A stretch of 64,000 nucleotides of DNA. Source: Streptomyces sp. Ru71 (GTDB lineage Bacteria > Actinomycetota > Actinomycetes > Streptomycetales > Streptomycetaceae). The position numbers were made by a program, and so were the translations under genes. The DNA lies in the NCBI RefSeq assembly GCF_002920535.1, contig NZ_PQSS01000025.1, positions 1 to 64,000 on the forward strand. Direction: 5' to 3'. Positions 49,795-57,185 of the stretch are shown one piece after another (position 1 is the stretch's first letter; every line of letters starts with the position of its first letter). The notes below the pieces were generated by a model. That model worked only from the letters and a program-made list of their open reading frames with translations, ran no database searches and had not been told where the DNA came from.

Positions 49795-50163
49795 GGCACC
49801 GGCGGCAGCGCCACGGACGACAGACTGGGCCGGGTCACTTCATCTTCGGACGCGCGACGGCGGTGATCGAGCACGCCGGCGGGCTACGTCACGGCCCCGT
49901 CGACGGCGGCGGACCGCGAGGGCATCCTGATCGCCAACTCGACGGTGACCGGCGACGTCTCGCCCGTGTCCTTCAACCTGGGCCGCCCCTGGCACGCGGG
50001 CGGCGACGCGACCCTGGACCCCCAGACGACGGCCCGCAACACCTCCCTGAGCGCGGCGATCAAGTCCACGCCCTGGACCGACATGAGCGGCTTCTCCTGG
50101 AAAAACGACCGCTTCGCGGAGTACAAGAACACGGGGGCAGGCGCGGGAACCGCCCCCAACTGA
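49795..50163 (+). pseudogene. remnant of a pectinesterase gene
   Basis: The 3' part of a pectin methylesterase gene. Read with two frame corrections (near 49835 and 49884) it gives YGTGGSATDDRLGRV, HFIFGRATAVIEHAGG, YVTAPSTAADREGILIAN and then, uninterrupted, the family motif FNLGRPWHAGGDA, ending AGAGTAPN with TGA at 50161. The N-terminal two thirds and signal peptide are absent. It directly abuts the kinase gene and lies antisense to the end of the DUF6177-like gene, so it marks a recombination joint. The fragment cannot be active. Confidence 0.75.
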
Positions 50164-51175
50164 CGGACACCCAGGCGGCGGACCAGGAGCGGTCCGGACT
50201 GCCGACGGCGACGAACTGCGTGGGCTCGGGAGCGCGGTCCCGGGCCAGTTCGGTCAGTTGGCGCGGTGACCAGGGCAGATTGACGGGCTCAGCCGTGCCC
50301 CACCCGACGGGCGCGGTGCCGGTGAGGATCTGCCAGGCCGCCTCAAGGGACTGGCCGAGGACCAGGTCCTCGGCTGCGGAACGGAGCGTGCGGAACGCGA
50401 CGATGAGCCGCCGTCCGTCGTCCTGCATGTGAGCGGTGAAGGTCTCGGCCCTGCCGGCCGAGCCGTCGGTGAGAACAGGCGCAAAAGTGCCGTCCTGCCA
50501 GCTCAGCACGGCACCGGTCAGACCGTCGTAGTAGCCGCAGCCGGGATCCTGGACGACCCAACGGTTGGGGGGCTGGGCGAGCACGGCCCGGGCGGGTGCG
50601 GTGAGACGGGCGGTGGCCGGGCTGACGATCTGAAGGGACCGCTCGGTTGCGACGGCGCTCCGAAAGACGTCCGAAAGCCAGGGCGTCAGCGCGATCACGG
50701 GCCGGTCGGTGAGTACGACTGCTGAGCGATGCGTCAGGACGTCCACAGCGGGCATGCCCGTGCCTTCGGGTACGGGCACGGCGCAGACGTCCGACGGGGT
50801 CTCCACGACCTCCGTGGTCGCAGCACCCGGCGGCCAGGTGACGCCTCCCAGCAGCAGGTTCAGCCTCCCACAGAAGGAGCCGGCGAGCCGGGCGGCCTCT
50901 GGAACGGCGGTGGAGGCCCGAGTCTCGGTCCACCAGAACGGCCCCTCGTCCACGGGAGGCTGGATCCCCAGCAGGCGCGACGCCTCACCTGGTACCTGAA
51001 CGAGGATGGGAGCCTCGACGGACACAAGAGGCCGCCCGCCGACACCGGACAACTGGACCACCGCCCCCTCAGCGACGCTGGCCACCTCCATACCGGGCCC
51101 ACCCGCGTACAGCCCGGCCAGCAGAGCCCAAGGATCGGGCATCAAGGGCGTGAGCGAGATGACATCCTTCGTCAC
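50060..51175 (-). CDS. DUF6177-like protein (type VII secretion-associated), 3' end replaced
   Basis: 371 aa. The first ~330 residues (VTKDVISLTPLMPDPWALL, FCGRLNLLLGGVTWPPGAAT, DPGCGYYDGLTGAVLSWQDG) resemble the DUF6177 family found in streptomycete type VII secretion loci; the family name is from memory. From about residue 338 the sequence (SWGRFPRLPPCSCTPRSGRF to the end) is simply the antisense of the pectinesterase remnant, so the natural C-terminus has been lost. The GTG at 51175 begins the family-like part. It may be non-functional. Confidence 0.65.
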   Translation of the reverse strand: MTKDVISLTPLMPDPWALLAGLYAGGPGMEVASVAEGAVVQLSGVGGRPLVSVEAPILVQVPGEASRLLGIQPPVDEGPFWWTETRASTAVPEAARLAGSFCGRLNLLLGGVTWPPGAATTEVVETPSDVCAVPVPEGTGMPAVDVLTHRSAVVLTDRPVIALTPWLSDVFRSAVATERSLQIVSPATARLTAPARAVLAQPPNRWVVQDPGCGYYDGLTGAVLSWQDGTFAPVLTDGSAGRAETFTAHMQDDGRRLIVAFRTLRSAAEDLVLGQSLEAAWQILTGTAPVGWGTAEPVNLPWSPRQLTELARDRAPEPTQFVAVGSPDRSWSAAWVSVSWGRFPRLPPCSCTPRSGRFSRRSRSCRSRAWT

Positions 51176-51250
51176 GGGGCCTTCTTCCGGATCCTGTCCA
51201 TGAGCTGCAACGTCCGTCACAGTTTGCGGCTGACGTCTTGATAGCCCTCA

Positions 51251-51538
51251 TTAAGCGGGTGGTGCAGGTTGACTGGAGGCACCCTCAAACAGGTACGTGT
51301 AAAGCGCTTCCAGGTAGACATAAAGGGCAGCCTCGTCAGGGAACTCTACGTCAGTCATCCCCTCGTATTCTTCGACGGAGAGCTCTCTCGCTCGAATCAC
51401 ATGGAGCAAGCCGTCTCTCACGCCCTGCACAAAAGACTCCTTGAAACTCATCAAGGTTGGACGCAGAAAGCCGCTAGTATCATAGGCAACATCCAAGCCA
51501 AGATATGTCCTGATAAAGGTGTCCAGTTCCTCGTTCAT
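51251..51538 (-). CDS. small acidic protein, probable immunity partner of the upstream toxin-like gene
   Basis: 95 aa, acidic: MNEELDTFIRTYLGLDVAYD, then RPTLMSFKESFVQGVRDGLL, ending YTYLFEGASSQPAPPA. It starts 11 bp after the stop of the toxin-like gene, the usual toxin-then-immunity order. Codons are unusually AT-rich (TTT, CTT, GAT, ACT); by hand count 51301-51600 is about 51% GC against roughly 70% around it. The exact immunity family was not identified. An earlier in-frame ATG at 51544 is an alternative start. Confidence 0.7.
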   Translation of the reverse strand: MNEELDTFIRTYLGLDVAYDTSGFLRPTLMSFKESFVQGVRDGLLHVIRARELSVEEYEGMTDVEFPDEAALYVYLEALYTYLFEGASSQPAPPA

Positions 51539-51548
51539 TCTCATCTCT

Positions 51549-52781
51549 TTACGGGTGACGGCCAGGGGCGGGATCGGCATACATCGTGTACAGCTTATAT
51601 TGCCCCCCATCAAACCTGTAGACGGCCTTGATTACGCCACCTCGGAAGTCGACCGGGAGAAATTCTTGAGGATTTACTGGATTCCGATAGTAACCCGTGA
51701 ACCGCTTATATCCCTGGGGGCCGAAGATCTGCTCGATGGGAACGATTCCGGCGGGCGGCGGAGTTCCCGTTCGAGCAATATAGTCGCGATAGTACCGGTC
51801 AGCTACAACCATGTCTTCCGCGTTGTCAAAGCGCGTAGCGAATGGACCGACCCGATGGGGTAGGCCAGTCACCCCATCCGCAGTCGTACCGGTAAGCGGG
51901 TCAATATTGTTCTCGGATTTAAGAAGACCAGGGTGGCCCGCATTCGGCCCATAAACTCTGGGATTTCCCTGCGAATCGAGCGCCACAGTCCCGAGACGGT
52001 CCTGTAGGGACCTGTCATCCGGGTAAAGATGCCGTCCGGGCGCATGCCCTTCCCCACCCTGGCGATCGTCCAACTCGTTGATGCGGTGGTCCACCACGTG
52101 CGGAGGCAACGAGGAGTTGGTGCCAGGTATCCGGTGAGGCGTCTGTTGTACGTAGCTACCTTCAGCCGGCAGAGCGTGTGATCCGCTGCCCCCAGAGTGA
52201 CTTCCCTTCACAAAGTCGTGGGTAGGCCCGCCACTACCGCTGTGATGTTGCGCGGACGCATCTGAGGCGTGGCTCGACGTCGGCCCCTGGTGAGAACCTT
52301 GGCCGCCAGCCGTTGCCCCTCCATGAGAAGCGCTGTTGCCGCCACCATGGCTTGCTGTCGGCGCATGCGGCGAATGGTGAGCCGAAGCTGCTGAGTGGCC
52401 TGTACCGCGGCCTGGGGCAAAGCCGTACCCCTGTGATCCGACCGCGCGGGCAGGCGTCCGGGCGTCACCCCCGCCGTGACTGGCGACCAGGGCCGGTTCC
52501 TGAGAAGGCAGGCTTCCGTTCCGGTGCACCGGCCTTTCGTTTGCTGCCGGCTCTTGCTGCGCCGGTGCGTCCTGGCCGTCGGCTGCGGTGACCCTTCCGT
52601 CCTGGTGAAGCCGAGTGCCATCCGACCACACAGCATCCGTGCCGTCGATCGCCGGCCAAGCCCCAGCCGTGCCGGCTGCCGATTCGGCCTGCTCTGCTCG
52701 CACCGCGCCGGCGAGAGCCTCGTCGTACGCCCCGACCCGTACCGCCTTCAGCCCCTGGAAGATATCCCCCACCTTGACCAC
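51549..52781 (-). CDS. polymorphic toxin-like protein with variable C-terminal domain
   Basis: 410 aa without a signal peptide. Residues 1-80 are Ala/Glu/Asp-rich, with AAGTAGAWPAIDGTDAVWSD. Residues about 100-215 are a Gly/Ser/His/Gln linker (HGGGNSASHGGATAGGQGSH). Residues 216-410 form a compact C-terminal domain (NEL..GRHLYPDDRSLQDRLG, GLPHRVGPFATRFDNAEDMV, IFGPQGYKRFTGYYRNPVNP, FLPVDFRGGVIKAVYRFDGG, YTMYADPAPGRHP). This build, with a following small acidic gene, matches secreted polymorphic toxins. Enzyme type is not proven; an RNase-like fold is a guess. The 5' end overlaps the lipoprotein gene by 34 bp. Confidence 0.65.
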   Translation of the reverse strand: MVKVGDIFQGLKAVRVGAYDEALAGAVRAEQAESAAGTAGAWPAIDGTDAVWSDGTRLHQDGRVTAADGQDAPAQQEPAANERPVHRNGSLPSQEPALVASHGGGDARTPARAVGSQGYGFAPGRGTGHSAASAHHSPHAPTASHGGGNSASHGGATAGGQGSHQGPTSSHASDASAQHHSGSGGPTHDFVKGSHSGGSGSHALPAEGSYVQQTPHRIPGTNSSLPPHVVDHRINELDDRQGGEGHAPGRHLYPDDRSLQDRLGTVALDSQGNPRVYGPNAGHPGLLKSENNIDPLTGTTADGVTGLPHRVGPFATRFDNAEDMVVADRYYRDYIARTGTPPPAGIVPIEQIFGPQGYKRFTGYYRNPVNPQEFLPVDFRGGVIKAVYRFDGGQYKLYTMYADPAPGRHP

Positions 52782-53221
52782 GCTCGTCGCCCCGGTCCGG
52801 GCGCCGGCAGCCCGGCCACCTCACCGACCAGCGTCTTCCCCGGCAGCACCCGGCTCGGCCCCGCACCGGTGCCCACGCCGTCCAGTACCCGGGCCCGCGG
52901 GTCGAGGACGTAACGCCGGTCGCTCGCCCCGCCCTTGCGCGGCACGGTGACCAGCCGCCGCCCGTCGGCGAGCGCGACGATCTGCGGACCGGCCCCGCCC
53001 GCCCCGTCATCGGCCTGCTGCGGCACCACGGCGAGGCTCTCCGCTCTCCCCTTCACGGCGTTCACTCCGACGACGGTGGCCAGCCCGTCCACGTCGACGA
53101 GAGCGAAGGCGGAGGAGCCTTTCCAGTCGTCGCCCAGGGTCACACCGCCTGGTCCGGCGCAGGCGGCTGCCAGTGCGCACGCCGCCGCGACCAGGAGCTG
53201 CTGCTTGTGACGCGTCGCCAA
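52748..53221 (-). CDS. lipoprotein, apparently shortened at its 3' end
   Basis: 157 aa. The signal peptide ends at a lipobox (ALAAACAGPGG, Cys near residue 21). The mature part (LGDDWKGSSAFALVDVDGLA, VVGVNAVKGRAESLAVVPQQ, IVALADGRRLVTVPRKGGA) looks like the start of a beta-propeller-type lipoprotein. The last ~15 residues after GEVAGLPAPG (RRAWSRWGISSRG) look unlike real protein and overlap the toxin-like gene in another frame. A longer ancestral gene was probably cut when the toxin module was joined here. Confidence 0.6.
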   Translation of the reverse strand: MATRHKQQLLVAAACALAAACAGPGGVTLGDDWKGSSAFALVDVDGLATVVGVNAVKGRAESLAVVPQQADDGAGGAGPQIVALADGRRLVTVPRKGGASDRRYVLDPRARVLDGVGTGAGPSRVLPGKTLVGEVAGLPAPGPGRRAWSRWGISSRG

Positions 53222-53519
53222 GGTGAGTTCCTCCCCCGTAAGTTGGCCTCTCGGGGCCCTTCCTACAGAGAGAAGATCGCTCAGCGCACGCCCCGATCAT
53301 CACAAAGAGTGACTGGGGTCGGCATATGCACTCTGCGGGGCGAGTGGTGTTTCCGTGCTGACGGGGAAGCGTGCGGGGGGCCGGTGCCGGGTGCTCCGTC
53401 ACTCGGCCGTCGGTGACCGTCAGTACCCGGTCGCCAAAAAGCGGTGGGCCCGGGCGCTCCGTACGGTGTGTGCGTACGGAGCGCCCGGGCCCCCGGGGAG
53501 TCGTTCTTCGGCGGTGCTC
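53222..53519. other. gap between the toxin-module lipoprotein and the 5'-nucleotidase gene
   Basis: About 300 bp with no supported gene. It should hold the lipoprotein promoter (ACAGAGAGAAGATCGC near 53265-53280 is the least GC-rich part) and carries the long terminator hairpin at 53446-53492. Confidence 0.5.
53446..53492 (-). terminator. 20-bp perfect-stem terminator of the 5'-nucleotidase gene
   Basis: GGGCCCGGGCGCTCCGTACG (53446-53465) pairs perfectly with 53473-53492 around GTGTGTG, 27 bp after the stop at 53520. It is the strongest hairpin seen in the window. Confidence 0.9.
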
Positions 53520-55340
53520 CTACTGCGTGATCGTGATCCGGTTCGCCGCCGGCGGCGCGAGCGGGCTCGTCGCCGAGGAGTTGGCCGTCAGGTACTGCAC
53601 CAGTGCCGCCAGGTCGTCCATGCCGACCGTGTCGTTCGTGCCCTGGCCGAGGGTCGGGAAGCCGTCGCCGCCGCCCGCGAGGAAGCTGTTCGTCGCGACG
53701 CGGTAGGTGGCGGCCGGGTCGATGGGCTTGCCGTTCAGCCGGACGGAGTCGGTGACGACGCGGTCGGCGCCGGTCTTCGTCATGTCCAGCGTGTACGTCA
53801 GGCCCGCCGAGGGCTGGAGGATCTTCGGCGCGGCCTGGTTCGGGCCGGACACCTGCTCCTTCAGCACCTGGATCAGCTGGGCGCCGGTGAAGTCCTGCAG
53901 ATTGACGGTGTTGGCGAACGGCTGGACCGTGAAGCCCTCCGCGTACGTCACCACGCCGTCACCCTCGGCGGCCTTGGCCGCATAGGTCAGGCCCGCGCGC
54001 ACCCCGCCGGGGTTCATCAGCGCCAGCGCGGTGTTCGGGTCCAGCTGCTTGCCGTACGCCAGTTGCGCGTCCGCGATCAGGTCACCCATCGGGGACTCGG
54101 TGCCCGTGTTGGGGACGTCGGCGGAGATGTAGCCGATGGGCCGGTTGCCGATGGGCGCGGCGAGGGTGTTCCACCTGCCGATCAGCTCGGTCATGTCCGC
54201 CGCCTTGGGGACGTCCCGGGTGACCACGTGGTTGGCCGACTTCACCGCCGTCCGCGCGATGTCGCCCGTGCGCCGGTCGTACGTCAGCGTGGTATCCGTG
54301 TACAGGCGGCCGAAGGAGGACGCCGAGGTGACCATGCGCGGCTTGCCCGCCGGGTCGGGGATCGTACACACGTACGCGGCGTGGGTGTGACCGGTGACGA
54401 GGGCGTCGACCGCCGGGGTGACGTTCTTGGCGATGTCCACGATCGGACCGGAGATGCCGTCGCCGGCGCCCGGGGAGTCGCAGTCGTAGTTGTACGCCCC
54501 CGACGCCGGGAAGCCGCCCTCGTGGATCAGCGCGACGATCGACTGCACGCCCTGCCGCTGGAGCACCCGGGCGTACTTGTTGATCGTCTCGACCTCGTCC
54601 TTGAAGGTCAGGCCCTTGACGCCGTCGGCGGAGACGATCCCCGGGGTGCCCTCCAGGGTGACCCCGATGAAGCCGATCTTCACGCCCTTCTTCTGCCAGA
54701 CCCAGTACGGCTTCAGGATCGGCTTGCCCGTCTGCTCGTCGAGGACGTTGGCGGCCAGGTACGGGAAGTCGGCGCCCGCGAAGCCCTCGTCGGTGTAGCA
54801 GCCGTCCTTGGGGTGGCAGCCGCCGTTCTGCAGACGGGCCAGTTCCTGCGCGCCCTCGTCGAACTCGTGGTTGCCGACGCTGGTCACGTCCAGCTTCAGC
54901 TTGTTCAGCGCCTCGATGGTCGGCTCGTCGTGGAAGAGGCCCGAGATCAGCGGGGAGGCGCCCACCATGTCGCCGCCCGCCGCGGTGATGGAGTACGGGT
55001 GGCCCTGGCGCGCGTCACGCAGGTGCGTGGCCAGGTACTCCACGCCGCCCGCGTCGATCGTCTTCGTCGTGCCGTCGGGCTGCAGTTCGGTGACCCGGCC
55101 GGACGAACCGGACGGCGGTTCGAGGTTGCCGTGCAGGTCGTTGAAGGACAGCAGCTGCACGTCCTGGTAGCGGCTCGGGACCGGACTGTGATGGCCGCTT
55201 GTCCGCTGGTCGCCGTCCGTGCTCGCGGACGCCGGCAGCGCGGCGGCCAGCGCGCCCGCGGTGGCGAGCGCGGCGGCGGCCGCCAGCAGCCCGCGCGTGC
55301 GGCGTCTTGCGGGGTGGTTCGGCTGAGCTGTGGTTGGCAT
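53520..55340 (-). CDS. secreted 5'-nucleotidase / 2',3'-cyclic phosphodiesterase family protein
   Basis: 606 aa. The signal peptide has a twin Arg run (PARRRTRGLLAAAAALATAG) and ends near ASA, suggesting Tat export. The metallophosphatase domain carries LLSFNDLHGNLEP, GNHEFDEGAQEL and VTGHTHAAYVC (metal ligands). The C-terminal 5'-nucleotidase domain has NPGGVRAGL and TNSFLAGGGDGFP (nucleoside stacking). It releases phosphate from extracellular nucleotides, fitting a phosphate-starvation role. A GTTGACCCTAG sequence near 55410-55420 weakly resembles a PHO unit. The ATG at 55340 begins MPTTAQPNHPARRR. Confidence 0.93.
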   Translation of the reverse strand: MPTTAQPNHPARRRTRGLLAAAAALATAGALAAALPASASTDGDQRTSGHHSPVPSRYQDVQLLSFNDLHGNLEPPSGSSGRVTELQPDGTTKTIDAGGVEYLATHLRDARQGHPYSITAAGGDMVGASPLISGLFHDEPTIEALNKLKLDVTSVGNHEFDEGAQELARLQNGGCHPKDGCYTDEGFAGADFPYLAANVLDEQTGKPILKPYWVWQKKGVKIGFIGVTLEGTPGIVSADGVKGLTFKDEVETINKYARVLQRQGVQSIVALIHEGGFPASGAYNYDCDSPGAGDGISGPIVDIAKNVTPAVDALVTGHTHAAYVCTIPDPAGKPRMVTSASSFGRLYTDTTLTYDRRTGDIARTAVKSANHVVTRDVPKAADMTELIGRWNTLAAPIGNRPIGYISADVPNTGTESPMGDLIADAQLAYGKQLDPNTALALMNPGGVRAGLTYAAKAAEGDGVVTYAEGFTVQPFANTVNLQDFTGAQLIQVLKEQVSGPNQAAPKILQPSAGLTYTLDMTKTGADRVVTDSVRLNGKPIDPAATYRVATNSFLAGGGDGFPTLGQGTNDTVGMDDLAALVQYLTANSSATSPLAPPAANRITITQ

Positions 55341-55523
55341 ACGCCCCCCTGTGGTGTGCGGTGACGACGGGGCCTGGCGGGTCCGGTGCGGCGGTGGCCA
55401 CGCCCGGGCGCAGCCTAGGGTCAACGCGCGTAGCGCGACAGGGGGTTCGGGGTTACATCCTGGTTTCCCTTCGTCCTCGCCGTTGTCCCCACTTTGCGGG
55501 CCGCTCCCCTTACCCTCGTACGC

Positions 55524-56471
55524 ATGACCAGCGACGACACCGCACGGCTTCCCGGCGCCCGATCCATCGAGACCTACGCCGCGCTCTCCCCGGAGCAGAC
55601 CGAGGCCGTCCTCGGCCTGCTCGCGGAGGCCGCCCGCAACGACGGCCAGCAGGCGGTGTCCGAGCAGGGCCGGCTCCAGCTGCGCGACGGCGAGCGCGCG
55701 GGCGTGTCCCATCTGCTGCTGACCGTCGGCGACGAACTCGTCGGTTACGCCCAGCTGGAGGACACGGACCCGGTCGAGGCGCCGGCCGCCGAGCTGGTCG
55801 TGCACCCCGCCCACCGCGGCCACGGACACGGGCGGGCGCTCGGTTCGGCCCTGCTCGCCGCCTCCGGGAAGCGGCTGCGGGTGTGGGCGCACGGCGGTCA
55901 CTCCGCCGCCCGGCACCTCGCGCAGGTCCTCGGGCTGACCCTGTTCCGCGAACTGCGGCAGATGCGCCGCCCGCTCACCGACCTCGACCTGCCCGACCCG
56001 GTGCTGCCGCAGGGTGTCACCGTGCGCAGCTTCGTGCCCGGCCAGGACGACGCCGCCTGGCTCGCCGTCAACGCCGCCTCCTTCGCCCACCATCCGGAGC
56101 AGGGCTCCCTCACCCAGCGCGACCTCGACGCCCGCAAGGCCGAGCCTTGGTTCGACCCGGCCGGCTTCTTCCTCGCCGAGCGGGAGCGTGCCGGGGCCGA
56201 GGGGGGGCGCGAACTCATCGGCTTCCACTGGACGAAGGTCCACGCCGAGGAACAGCTCGGTGAGGTCTACGTCCTCGGTGTCGCCCCCGGCGCCCAGGGC
56301 GGCGGCCTCGGCAAGGCCCTGACGGTGATCGGCCTGCGCCACCTGGCGGCCCAGGGCCTGCCGACGGCGATGCTGTACGTCGACGCCGACAACAAGGCCG
56401 CCGTGTCCGTCTACGAGCGGATGGGCTTCACCACGTACGAGGCGGACCTGATGTACCGGACGGAGACCTGA
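55524..56471 (+). CDS. mshD: mycothiol synthase (acetyl-CoA:Cys-GlcN-Ins acetyltransferase)
   Basis: 315 aa with two tandem GNAT domains. The N-terminal one has VVHPAHRGHGHGRALGSAL. The C-terminal one has VLGVAPGAQGGGLGKALTVI and ends MLYVDADNKAAVSVYERMGF, the acetyl-CoA site. Family-specific blocks are present (AGFFLAERERA-like, IGFHWTKVHAEEQLGEVYVL), including the HWTK segment of MshD. It completes mycothiol by acetylating the cysteinyl amine. The ATG at 55524 gives MTSDDTARLPGARSIE. It is divergent from the 5'-nucleotidase gene. Confidence 0.95.
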   Translation: MTSDDTARLPGARSIETYAALSPEQTEAVLGLLAEAARNDGQQAVSEQGRLQLRDGERAGVSHLLLTVGDELVGYAQLEDTDPVEAPAAELVVHPAHRGHGHGRALGSALLAASGKRLRVWAHGGHSAARHLAQVLGLTLFRELRQMRRPLTDLDLPDPVLPQGVTVRSFVPGQDDAAWLAVNAASFAHHPEQGSLTQRDLDARKAEPWFDPAGFFLAERERAGAEGGRELIGFHWTKVHAEEQLGEVYVLGVAPGAQGGGLGKALTVIGLRHLAAQGLPTAMLYVDADNKAAVSVYERMGFTTYEADLMYRTET

Positions 56472-56495
56472 GCGCGGGCGGTCCCGGGCGCTCGG

Positions 56496-57185
56496 TCACG
56501 CGCCCGACGGTCTGAGCCGAGGGCGCCGGCGGCCCCGCAGCGGTTCCCGTATCGACGTCCCCCACGCCGCCACCGCCACCGCCAGCAGCAGGGCCCAGCG
56601 GTCGTGGGCGTCGGCCCAGTGCGGGCTGTCGCGCGGCACGAAGAGGCCCCAGCGGTCGGGCAGCAGTGCGGTGAGCAGGGTCAGGGAGAGGAGCCCGACC
56701 GCGGCTGTCCTGCCCGGTTCCGGCTCCGGTGTGCGGTGGATCGCGGTTGCCGCCAGGGCGAGGGCGCCCAGCGCCAGGGTGAGGGCCTCCAGGCTGACCT
56801 CCGGCAGGGGAGGCCGCGCGTCGGCCGGGACGAGCAGCAGGGCCGCCGCCCACCACAGCGCCGCGAGCGGGGCGATCAGCGCCAGCCGCAGGCAGGACCG
56901 CAGCGCACGCCCCGTGGGGACGGTCTCCGTGGTGTGCCGGGCCGGGTCGTCCAGCAGGAACGCCAGGCCGAGCGCCCCGCACACGGCGGCCGCACGCAGG
57001 GACGTCAGGGCGAGCCAGGGGTCGGCGGGGCCGCCGGACAGCAGGCGCGGGAGCGTGGCCGTCAGCAGGCCAAGGGCGGCGCCGGCCACCAGCGGGGCCC
57101 GGGGCAGGGCACGGGCGGTGGCCGTCAGCAGGGTGCCGAGGGCTCCACACCGGCCGGAGGGGGCGTCTGCGGCATCAGGAGTCAC
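56496..57185 (-). CDS. hydrophobic membrane protein, last gene of the sigma/ABC operon
   Basis: 229 aa with about six membrane segments (LVAGAALGLLTATLPRLLSG, CLRLALIAPLAALWWAAALL, VSLEALTLALGALALAATAI, ALLLAVAVAAWGTSI and others). No family was recognised; it may be an auxiliary permease subunit. The GTG at 57185 (VTPDAADAPSG) has AGAGGG nine bases before it and overlaps the preceding permease gene by 11 bp. Confidence 0.72.
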   Translation of the reverse strand: MTPDAADAPSGRCGALGTLLTATARALPRAPLVAGAALGLLTATLPRLLSGGPADPWLALTSLRAAAVCGALGLAFLLDDPARHTTETVPTGRALRSCLRLALIAPLAALWWAAALLLVPADARPPLPEVSLEALTLALGALALAATAIHRTPEPEPGRTAAVGLLSLTLLTALLPDRWGLFVPRDSPHWADAHDRWALLLAVAVAAWGTSIREPLRGRRRPRLRPSGA

